Positions 14,468 through 19,439 of a DNA stretch of 19,439 nt are shown here, one piece after another. How positions within the stretch are numbered: position 1 is the stretch's first letter; each line of letters opens with the position of its first letter. The notes beneath the pieces were generated by a model that saw only the letters and a program-made list of their open reading frames with translations, was not told the origin of the DNA and did no database searches. This DNA comes from JACRPI01 sp964385055 (lineage in GTDB: Archaea; Nanobdellota; Nanobdellia; Woesearchaeales; DSVV01): assembly GCA_964385055.1 (NCBI GenBank), contig CAYLMH010000026.1, forward strand, positions 1 to 19,439. Reading direction: 5' to 3'. Made by a program: the position numbers and the translations under genes.

Positions 14468-14704
14468 ATGGTTCAAGCACTTGTTGAAATTGATGAAAAC
14501 ACGAATCGTGTCTTAAATGTTGTTAAAGCGAAATATGGATTGCGTGACAAAGGTGAAGCTATAAAACTCGTTGTTTCAGAATACATTGAATTTGAAGGAG
14601 AACCAGAACTACGTCCTGAATTCATTAAAAAAATAGAAGAGATTAAGAAACAAAAAGCAATTCGCGTTGATAATTTTGCAGCTCGTTATGGTTTGAGTGT
14701 TTAA
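14468..14704 (+). CDS. Antitoxin of type II TA pair, DUF2683-like
   Basis: A 78-residue small protein, start VQALVEIDENTNRVLNVVKAK and a middle GLRDKGEAIKLVVSEYIE that matches the ribbon-helix-helix-like N-terminal DNA-binding domain of archaeal DUF2683 antitoxins. The C-terminal half (about 45-78, ELRPEFIKKIEEIKKQKAIR and following) is the helical tail that wraps the toxin. It should neutralise the RelE-like toxin encoded 18 bp downstream and repress the operon through the inverted repeats in front of it. Start ATG 14468 is preceded by an AAGGTGA SD (14457-14463). Function by family and context. Confidence 0.8.
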   Translation: MVQALVEIDENTNRVLNVVKAKYGLRDKGEAIKLVVSEYIEFEGEPELRPEFIKKIEEIKKQKAIRVDNFAARYGLSV

Positions 14705-14710
14705 TTCTTG

Positions 14711-14717
14711 AAGGGGA
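14711..14717 (+). promoter_or_regulatory. Shine-Dalgarno site of toxin gene
   Basis: AAGGGGA, 5 nt before ATG 14723. It selects this ATG over the TTG at 14708. Confidence 0.6.
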
Positions 14718-14722
14718 TACGC

Positions 14723-14998
14723 ATGTATGATCTTGAAATATTGCCTGAGGCTGACAAGATTTTCCTTAAGCTTTCCAAGAAAAACCCAAAGCAATTGCAT
14801 ATTATTCATAAAAAGATTACTGAAATTCAACAAGATCCTTCGGCGTATAAATTTCTTCATCCTCCTTTGCATATGTTCAATCGTGTTCATATTGACACGC
14901 ATTTTGTTCTCATTTTCAAAGTAGATCATGAAAGAAAAATGATCATTGTTTATTATTTTGATCATCATGATTCTGTGTATAAATGGAGGCCACGCTAA
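14723..14998 (+). CDS. RelE/ParE-family toxin
   Basis: A 91-residue protein with the RelE fold pattern: strand YDLEILPEADKIFLKLSK, helices with KNPKQLHIIHKKI, then RVHIDTHFVLIFKVD (54-68) and MIIVYYFDHHDSVYKW (73-88) as the central sheet. In RelE-like mRNA interferases the basic and His residues near these strands cut mRNA in the ribosome. Here R54, H56, H60 and H81/H82 are candidates. The antitoxin gene lies directly upstream, as usual for antitoxin-first operons. Activity (mRNA cleavage versus another RelE/ParE target) cannot be told from sequence. Confidence 0.85.
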   Translation: MYDLEILPEADKIFLKLSKKNPKQLHIIHKKITEIQQDPSAYKFLHPPLHMFNRVHIDTHFVLIFKVDHERKMIIVYYFDHHDSVYKWRPR

Positions 14999-15007
14999 AG
15001 TCAGAAG

Positions 15008-15751
15008 TTACATCTGTCCTTTAATCACATGCGTCACTGCACTTGCATAATGATCTCGCGCTAGTTTTGCAAAGTTTCTCATGATCATTGGAGTTTCAGG
15101 ACTTTCTGCGAAAGTTGCTTGAGATGCATCATACGCAGGATAATATCTTAATCTGAAATGAACATCTGCAAGATCCATTTCTGGATGGAATTGAACCGCA
15201 TACACATGTTCTCCCATTCTGAATGCCTGAACACGACATGTTATGTTTTGCGCAAGGAATTGCGCTCCTTGTGGGATTCTTTTTATCGCATCGTCATGCC
15301 CTGTTTGCGCACTAAACACTTTTGGCATTCCTCTGTATAACGGATCGCGCATCCCAGCATCTGTCAAAATAATAGGAACTGTTCCAATTTCTCTGTATTC
15401 TCCTTTTTGGTGAAATGGAATTCCATACGCATCTGCGAGAAGATGAAGACCAAGGCAAATGAATAAGGAGGGCGTATCTGTTCGTACAATTTCTCTGATT
15501 AACTCTTGTGTGTGTTGTCTTGCTCTTTCAACTAACTCTCCTCCCTCTGAAACATACAATTCTCCTGACCCTCCAAAGATGAATCCAGCATACTGATCGA
15601 GATGGATGTTGGAACAATCTCTTTCCAACGCATTGTATGTGACAATCTCTGCTAGTCCACGTACTTTTTCTCTGCAGTTTCTTTCTTCATCTGCTCTAAC
15701 TACTGAATTTGTTCTAAATTGGAGTAAAGCAATTGATGGAATGGTTGTCAT
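15008..15751 (-). CDS. Class I glutamine amidotransferase-like protein
   Basis: A 247-residue GATase-1 domain protein like the stand-alone glutaminase part of GMP synthetase and relatives. The oxyanion/nucleophile block is LFICLGLHLLADAYG (96-110) with C99. The catalytic pair is in VYAVQFHPEMD (183-193), H189 and E191. FIFGGSGE (57-64) is the Gly-rich loop that precedes it. These proteins release ammonia from glutamine or cleave gamma-glutamyl bonds; the partner domain is not encoded here. The start was moved from an upstream ATG at 15847 to ATG 15751 because a TTTAAA-type TATA box lies 27 nt before it and the extra 32 residues are basic low-complexity. Substrate unknown. Confidence 0.75.
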   Translation of the reverse strand: MTTIPSIALLQFRTNSVVRADEERNCREKVRGLAEIVTYNALERDCSNIHLDQYAGFIFGGSGELYVSEGGELVERARQHTQELIREIVRTDTPSLFICLGLHLLADAYGIPFHQKGEYREIGTVPIILTDAGMRDPLYRGMPKVFSAQTGHDDAIKRIPQGAQFLAQNITCRVQAFRMGEHVYAVQFHPEMDLADVHFRLRYYPAYDASQATFAESPETPMIMRNFAKLARDHYASAVTHVIKGQM

Positions 15752-15773
15752 ATGGTTTTGTTTACTTTTTCTT

Positions 15774-15782
15774 TTTTTAAAG
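15774..15782 (-). promoter_or_regulatory. TATA box of amidotransferase-like gene
   Basis: On the minus strand CTTTAAAAA, 27 nt before ATG 15751. Confidence 0.5.
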
Positions 15783-15811
15783 GTGTTTGTTTTGACTTGA
15801 ATTTCCAAAAC

Positions 15812-15820
15812 TTTATATAT
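15812..15820 (+). promoter_or_regulatory. TATA box of membrane protein operon
   Basis: TTTATATAT with expected transcription start near 15842, giving a leader of about 36 nt before ATG 15878. Confidence 0.5.
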
Positions 15821-15866
15821 CTGCATAGAGATAAAATATTGATTCATTATTATAATAATAAAATCT

Positions 15867-15873
15867 GAGGTGG
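15867..15873 (+). promoter_or_regulatory. Shine-Dalgarno site of membrane protein gene
   Basis: GAGGTGG, 4 nt before ATG 15878; supports a leadered mRNA. Confidence 0.6.
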
Positions 15874-15877
15874 AAGT

Positions 15878-16237
15878 ATGGGAATGAGAAGAGTTGGAAC
15901 AGCATTTTTTACAGTTGGATTAGTATTAGCAGTCCTTATGGGCGCATTGAGTGATCTTTTTATCATGCCAGTTATTACCGCATTCTTTTGGGTGCTTTTT
16001 GTCTTTGGATTAATTGCGGGTTTTTTGAACACTGCAAAAGAAGATGCTGAAGATGTTTTGTACACTGCGGCAGTTGTTCTTCTTGCTTGCATGGCAGCGT
16101 CAGAACTCGGTCGAGTCTCTCCAGACATGTTTGGTAACTTTGTTGTCGGCGCGGCAAAAGGCGTTATCGCGTTTGTCTTCCCTGCAGCATTTATCGTTGG
16201 CGCAAAACGTATTTGGGATTTGGGGACTGGATTTTAG
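15878..16237 (+). CDS. Four-TM membrane protein, unknown function
   Basis: A 119-residue integral membrane protein with about four hydrophobic segments: roughly 7-25, 30-50, 60-78 and 88-109. The loop after segment 2 holds NTAKEDAEDV, which is acidic; the last segment ends in RIWDLGTGF. I do not recognise the family. The next gene, a lipoprotein amidohydrolase, begins at the very next base after the stop, so the two are translationally coupled and may work at the same membrane. The start is supported by an SD 4 nt upstream. Confidence 0.7.
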   Translation: MGMRRVGTAFFTVGLVLAVLMGALSDLFIMPVITAFFWVLFVFGLIAGFLNTAKEDAEDVLYTAAVVLLACMAASELGRVSPDMFGNFVVGAAKGVIAFVFPAAFIVGAKRIWDLGTGF

Positions 16238-17170
16238 ATGAAATTTTCTTTCTTTTTTCTTTCTCTTTTCGTTATGTTTTTTTTCATTGTGAGTTGTGCG
16301 TCGCAAACAGACGTTCCTCTTGGTTCTCCAACTCAAAACACTGAAACTTCTGATGCTATAACTTCATCAGATTTACCTGCGTATACTGGCGATCTTTATC
16401 TTATTGACACGCATGCGCACATTCTCCCAAAAGACAAAGAAAAGAATGATGTATTTCTCGCTTCTTTAGTTGCAGCGGCAAAAAACGCTGGTGTTTCTAA
16501 AATACTGCTTGGCTTGCACGCGCGACAAGTGCCGGACAGGGAACCTACGTACTCAGAAGATCATGACCTGTGGGTACTTGAAGCAGCAGAAAAATATCCT
16601 GATGTCATCATTCCGATGCTCGCAGGTTTTGACCCTGCTGATCTTGACGCTGTTTCTTATGTTGAAGAACAATTGAAAACAGGGGTTTGGAAAGGAATTG
16701 GTGAATTGGATTTACGAAACAGTGTTAAAAAAACAACGACTCCAATGAACGATCCAACGATGATGGAAATCTACAAACTTGCGACTACATATAATGTTCC
16801 TGTCATGGCTCATTATGATTTCTGTTATGAAACTGATTGCGATTCTGGAAAAGCTGAATTTGAAGAAGCACTTGCAGAAAATCCTGACACTATTTTTATT
16901 TTAGCACACGGTTGTCAGGTTGATATGATGAAGAAATATGAAAATCTGTATTGTGAAACTGCAATGGCTACTTCACAACTCCCTGATACCTCAATCTTGG
17001 ATAGAGTTATGCTTGGAACAGATGTTCAGCATCCTGATCTCAATGTCCAGAAAACCGCTTCCTATGAAGAATTTATCGCAATGCTTCGTGAAACTCTAGA
17101 AACACTTGACGCTGAAGACGCGGAAAGAATGGCGCATGGGACTGCTGAAGAAGTGTTTCATTTAGGGTAG
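16238..17170 (+). CDS. Surface lipoprotein amidohydrolase (TatD/amidohydrolase-2 type)
   Basis: A 310-residue protein with a hydrophobic signal sequence ending in lipobox IVSC (C20), so it is likely exported and anchored as a lipoprotein. A low-complexity Ser/Thr linker (22-46) precedes a metal-dependent hydrolase barrel with the usual ligands: DTHAH (H59, H61), GIGELD (E156), VPVMAHYDF (H192), ILAHG (H224) and MLGTDV (D262). This set fits the TIM-barrel amidohydrolases, which hydrolyse amide, ester or nucleic-acid-type bonds. The substrate is not evident. The ATG directly abuts the stop of the membrane protein gene. A T-rich terminator follows the stop. Confidence 0.8.
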   Translation: MKFSFFFLSLFVMFFFIVSCASQTDVPLGSPTQNTETSDAITSSDLPAYTGDLYLIDTHAHILPKDKEKNDVFLASLVAAAKNAGVSKILLGLHARQVPDREPTYSEDHDLWVLEAAEKYPDVIIPMLAGFDPADLDAVSYVEEQLKTGVWKGIGELDLRNSVKKTTTPMNDPTMMEIYKLATTYNVPVMAHYDFCYETDCDSGKAEFEEALAENPDTIFILAHGCQVDMMKKYENLYCETAMATSQLPDTSILDRVMLGTDVQHPDLNVQKTASYEEFIAMLRETLETLDAEDAERMAHGTAEEVFHLG

Positions 17171-17171
17171 A

Positions 17172-17190
17172 TTTTCTGATTTTTTTCTTC
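17172..17190 (+). terminator. Poly-T terminator after amidohydrolase
   Basis: TTTTCTGATTTTTTTCTTC directly after the stop, typical of archaeal intrinsic termination. Confidence 0.4.
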
Positions 17191-17199
17191 CTAACGATA

Positions 17200-17209
17200 G
17201 ATATATAAG
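17200..17209 (+). promoter_or_regulatory. TATA box of DUF202 gene
   Basis: GATATATAAG centred about 29 nt before the ATG at 17234. Confidence 0.65.
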
Positions 17210-17233
17210 AATCTTCACTTCATACTCATTTAT

Positions 17234-17473
17234 ATGAGTAAAAAAGAATCGACGCACTTAGCCCATGTACGCACACATCTTGCGAATGAGCGGACGTTTC
17301 TTGCGTACATCAGAACTGCGCTTGCATTTATTGCATCTGGTTTGGCTATAATCCGTTTTTTGCCTACGCACTTTATAGATGCGTTACTGCTTATTGCTTT
17401 AGGTATAACCTTTTTTCTCTTTGGGTTTTGGAGGTATAGAAAATATCGAAAACACATTAATCATCTTCATTGA
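17234..17473 (+). CDS. DUF202 family two-TM protein
   Basis: A 79-residue membrane protein. It has the DUF202 (YidH-like) signature LANERTFLAYIRTALAFIA (17-35) and then a second hydrophobic segment ALLLIALGITFFLFGFWRY (50-68), ending in a basic RKYRKHINHLH tail. The family is widespread in bacteria and archaea, and its function is not established. Start from the TATA box 29 nt upstream. It is a stand-alone gene that converges on the two-TM protein gene, with 8 bp between the stops. Confidence 0.85.
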   Translation: MSKKESTHLAHVRTHLANERTFLAYIRTALAFIASGLAIIRFLPTHFIDALLLIALGITFFLFGFWRYRKYRKHINHLH

Positions 17474-17481
17474 ATTCCTCA

Positions 17482-18093
17482 TTAATAATTCATGAAACTA
17501 ACTTCTGCTTTTGCCATATTCTTATTGAAATCATGGTCAGGTTTTTTTGCTTTTACTCTATAAATCAATGTGTCCATTCCATTCCAGAATAAAAACCAAC
17601 CCGCTGGTTCAAGAAGAATAATCAAAAAATTTGTTGTAATATTCTCAACTCCACGCGAAAGGAGGATCGTTGCGATGATCATAAGCACAATACCAACTCC
17701 TGTAAACCGCAGTCCATGCATGATCAGTTCCTTTCTTTCCTCTTTCACTAGATTCATTTTATGATGAAAATATTCTTGCAATCGTTTTTTGATGATTGCT
17801 TCCTGATGGGTGCTTCGTATTCTTGTTGGAACGAGAAATCTTATTTCTATTTTTCCCGTTTTCTTGCTTCTTGTGGCTTTCATCAGCTCATTAAGAAAAT
17901 CGTCTGATATCGCTCGCTGACTGTATGGCCTTGGGTCAAAATCAGAGAAAATATCGTCATACGTATCAATCCAAAGGCTAATTTCTGAGAGTTTAAGCAA
18001 CTTTTCTTTTTCTTCGCCTGCGAGCGTGCTTTGGACTTCTCGCTTTGGTTTTTGTTTTTCTTCAGTCTTTTGCTCTTGTTTTTGTTCAGGCAT
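17482..18093 (-). CDS. Two-TM protein with charged N-terminal domain
   Basis: A 203-residue protein. Residues 1-30 are Lys/Glu/Gln-rich and probably disordered. Then LSEISLWIDTYDDIFSDFDP (about 35-54) and RPYSQRAISDDFLNELMKA (about 55-73) form a distinctive block that I recognise from uncharacterised archaeal and bacterial membrane proteins. The segment IEIRFLVPTRIRSTHQEAII follows, and two membrane helices lie at about 127-147 and 152-177. The C-terminus is charged. Topology and role unknown. Its promoter is a TTAAAAAC-type TATA box near 18115-18123. It is separate from the msrB gene, whose stop lies 61 bp from this gene's start. Confidence 0.75.
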   Translation of the reverse strand: MPEQKQEQKTEEKQKPKREVQSTLAGEEKEKLLKLSEISLWIDTYDDIFSDFDPRPYSQRAISDDFLNELMKATRSKKTGKIEIRFLVPTRIRSTHQEAIIKKRLQEYFHHKMNLVKEERKELIMHGLRFTGVGIVLMIIATILLSRGVENITTNFLIILLEPAGWFLFWNGMDTLIYRVKAKKPDHDFNKNMAKAEVSFMNY

Positions 18094-18114
18094 GTATTTA
18101 TTTGGGCAGTTCTA

Positions 18115-18123
18115 GTTTTTAAG
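18115..18123 (-). promoter_or_regulatory. TATA box of two-TM protein gene
   Basis: On the minus strand CTTAAAAAC, centred about 26 nt before the ATG at 18093. Confidence 0.45.
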
Positions 18124-18154
18124 TCTTTAGTTTTTCTGTTGGAAGAGTCTTAGA

Positions 18155-18535
18155 TTACTTCTTTTCTTCAAACTCTAACGAACAAGAATTAATGCAATAT
18201 CTCTTTCCTGTTTTTGTTGGACCATCATCGAAGACATGACCAAGATGACCTCCACATTTTTTACAAGTGACTTCAATTCTCCGCATGCCTTGGCTGTTGT
18301 CGTCTTTGAGTTCAATGTTTTCTGTATTCTTTGGGTCAGAGAAACTTGGCCAGCCTGTGCCGCTGTCGAACTTTGTGTCTGACGCAAAGAGCTCTGCGCC
18401 ACAGCCTACGCATTTGTAGATGCCTTTCTTTTTGTTATCCCAATATTTTCCTGTGAACGCAGGTTCAGTTCCTTTTTCTCTGAGAACGTGATATTGTTCA
18501 GGAGTGAGTTTTTTTCGATTTTCTTGTTTTGTCAT
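18155..18535 (-). CDS. msrB: Peptide-methionine (R)-S-oxide reductase MsrB
   Basis: A 126-residue MsrB that reduces methionine-R-sulfoxide in proteins, using thioredoxin or a similar donor. The zinc-binding pairs are CVGC (C42, C45) and CKKC (C91, C94). Substrate motif FDSGTGWPSF (56-65) and GHLGHVFDDG (96-105) are present. Catalytic C114 is in RYCINSCSLEF; C118 is an added Cys near it that could help in recycling. The start ATG 18535 is chosen because an AGGA lies 7 nt upstream; ATG 18541 would overlap the perR stop by 4 bp. It is the last gene of the lonB-perR-msrB operon, pointing to oxidative-stress repair. Confidence 0.9.
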   Translation of the reverse strand: MTKQENRKKLTPEQYHVLREKGTEPAFTGKYWDNKKKGIYKCVGCGAELFASDTKFDSGTGWPSFSDPKNTENIELKDDNSQGMRRIEVTCKKCGGHLGHVFDDGPTKTGKRYCINSCSLEFEEKK

Positions 18536-18537
18536 CT

Positions 18538-18963
18538 TCATTTCCTGCATTTTTGGCACAATCCTGTTGCTTCAAGCTTGATGTTGGAGATGGAATATCC
18601 ATATTTTTTTGCGATCTGTTTTTTCATTTCATCGATCTTTTCCCACAAAAAGTCAATCACTGCTCCGCACTTACTACAGATTAAATGATGATGCACTCCT
18701 TTCTCTGTTGTTTCATAATGATGATGTTCTTCTTCTAAATGGAGTTCATGAACTATGCCTGCTCTCTTAAACTCATGCAGTGTTCTGTAGACTGTGGAAA
18801 GATTGATTTTAGGATCTTTTTTTCTCGCAATGCCGTAAAGATCATCAACATGAAGATGGCTTGGATTTTGTTGAATAATCTCAAATAAAAGAAGGCGCTG
18901 CGGGGTTAAGCGTTCAACACCCAATCTCTTCTTTATCTCTGCTGCTTGTTCTTTGTTTATCAT
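18538..18963 (-). CDS. Fur-family regulator, PerR-like
   Basis: A 141-residue Fur/PerR-type metal-dependent repressor. The winged helix covers about 20-85 (LTPQRLLLFEII, NLSTVYRTLHEF). Structural zinc Cys pairs are CSKC (C96, C99) and CQKC near the C-terminus. The sensing-site residues match Bacillus PerR well: H36 (of HLHVDDLY), H91 and H93 (HHHL), and Asp at 104 (CGAVIDF), where Fur proteins often have Glu. Position 84 is Glu rather than Asp. PerR proteins respond to peroxide by oxidising a His next to Fe(II). Its direct neighbour msrB repairs oxidised methionine, which fits peroxide response. It starts 8 bp after the lonB stop and lacks its own TATA box. Confidence 0.85.
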   Translation of the reverse strand: MINKEQAAEIKKRLGVERLTPQRLLLFEIIQQNPSHLHVDDLYGIARKKDPKINLSTVYRTLHEFKRAGIVHELHLEEEHHHYETTEKGVHHHLICSKCGAVIDFLWEKIDEMKKQIAKKYGYSISNIKLEATGLCQKCRK

Positions 18964-18971
18964 TCTTGGAC

Positions 18972-19439
18972 CTATTTTTTCATCGCCTTCATCTTTTTCA
19001 GAATTTTTTCATTTCCTTTCCAGTCCAACGCTTCTTTGACCACATCATAGACACAGACGACTGGAACGATTTGTACTTTTTCAAGATCTGCTTTGTCTAA
19101 ACGAATGTCTTTGAGGTTTGCTGTTGGAACAAGGACTTTTTTTATGCCACACTCCACCGCTGCGTGAACTTTTTCAGAAATGCCGTTGACAGGAAGCGCA
19201 TCTCCGCGAACAGATAAACCGCCTGTAATCGCGACATCTTGTTTGATGGGAATATATTGCATTGTTGAGATAAGCGCTGTTACAATCGCAAGCGATGATG
19301 TATCGCTTCCAGAAATTTTATACGCAGTGAGGAATTGGACATAATAGATATATTTTTGTTTTGTGCCAAAGAACATTTCGAGGACTGCAAGAACGTTTTG
19401 TGTTGCCTGCTTTGTGCTCTCGCTCACATCTCCTGTGAC
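18972..19439 (-). CDS. LonB-type protease, C-terminal part (5' end outside window)
   Basis: The frame is open to the right edge, so only the last 155 residues of an archaeal Lon (LonB) peptidase domain are visible. The block after VTGDVSESTK leads into ISGSDTSSLAIVTALIS, the nucleophile loop, then IKQDVAITGGLSVRGDALPVNGISEKVHAAVECGIKKVLVP written in parts here: QDVAITGGLSVRG, ALPVNGISEK, GIKKVLVP. The catalytic Lys (K of ISEK) is 43 residues after the nucleophile position, as in E. coli Lon S679/K722. That position holds Thr (codon ACA), not Ser. LonB is membrane-bound ATP-dependent protease; the ATPase part would lie beyond the window. It is the first visible gene of the perR-msrB operon. 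Confidence 0.85.
   Translation of the reverse strand, partial: VTGDVSESTKQATQNVLAVLEMFFGTKQKYIYYVQFLTAYKISGSDTSSLAIVTALISTMQYIPIKQDVAITGGLSVRGDALPVNGISEKVHAAVECGIKKVLVPTANLKDIRLDKADLEKVQIVPVVCVYDVVKEALDWKGNEKILKKMKAMKK

Noticed and set aside
15812..15820. TATA box read for the minus-strand amidotransferase gene
   Set aside because: It is 60 nt from ATG 15751 and no start codon lies at the right distance on that strand; it fits the plus-strand gene.
15752..15847. N-terminal extension of the amidotransferase-like protein (32 residues from ATG 15847)
   Set aside because: It is Lys/Gln-rich low-complexity and the TATA box at 15774 lies inside it, 27 nt before ATG 15751.
1..19439. tRNA, rRNA or transposon in the window
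   Set aside because: No GC-rich structured RNA stretch, no transposase frame and no terminal inverted repeats were seen.

Overview
This is an AT-rich window from an archaeal chromosome. The best guess is a DPANN lineage of the Woesearchaeota/Pacearchaeota kind, but that is inference. The archaeal call rests on three things. First, information-processing proteins of archaeal type: a METTL5-like rRNA methylase, an archaeal TrmJ-type SPOUT methylase, an MCT-1-like PUA protein and a LonB protease domain. Second, an archaeal-style DUF2683/RelE toxin-antitoxin pair. Third, a TATA box about 23-30 nt upstream of most start codons, as expected for leaderless archaeal mRNAs. Shine-Dalgarno motifs (GAGG, GGTG or GGGG type) appear mainly where a gene lies inside an operon or where the TATA box sits too far upstream for a leaderless start.

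Layout, left to right. 1-5431: a 5'-cut hypothetical gene, an MFS drug-efflux-type transporter facing a secreted protein, then a plus-strand run of a PlsC-like acyltransferase, an overlapping PaaK-like adenylate-forming enzyme, and a METTL5-like methylase. 5438-7628: a minus-strand ECF-type sigma-70 factor (a bacterial family in an archaeal setting), a small unknown gene divergent from a conserved small basic protein, and TrmJ. 7629-13489: a looser region of single genes with their own TATA boxes and two unusually long spacers. It holds an unknown protein, an isochorismatase-fold-like protein, a putative caspase-like (clan CD) protease, a GlnD/DUF294-like nucleotidyltransferase relative lacking the catalytic aspartate, a helix-turn-helix protein and a Hanks-type Ser/Thr kinase. 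13490-15847: a third long spacer, the PUA protein, a toxin-antitoxin pair and a glutamine-amidotransferase-like protein. 15848-18093: a membrane protein coupled to a lipoprotein amidohydrolase, a DUF202 protein and a two-TM protein. 18155-19439: a minus-strand lonB - perR-like - msrB operon that fits redox and protein-quality control; lonB runs off the window edge.

The most notable features are the ECF sigma factor between archaeal housekeeping genes, the 8.1-13.5 kb cluster of signalling or effector-like proteins, whose long spacers share sequence elements and include an imperfect 19-bp tandem repeat, and a Lon active site with threonine where the catalytic serine is expected. No tRNA, rRNA, CRISPR array or transposase was seen.
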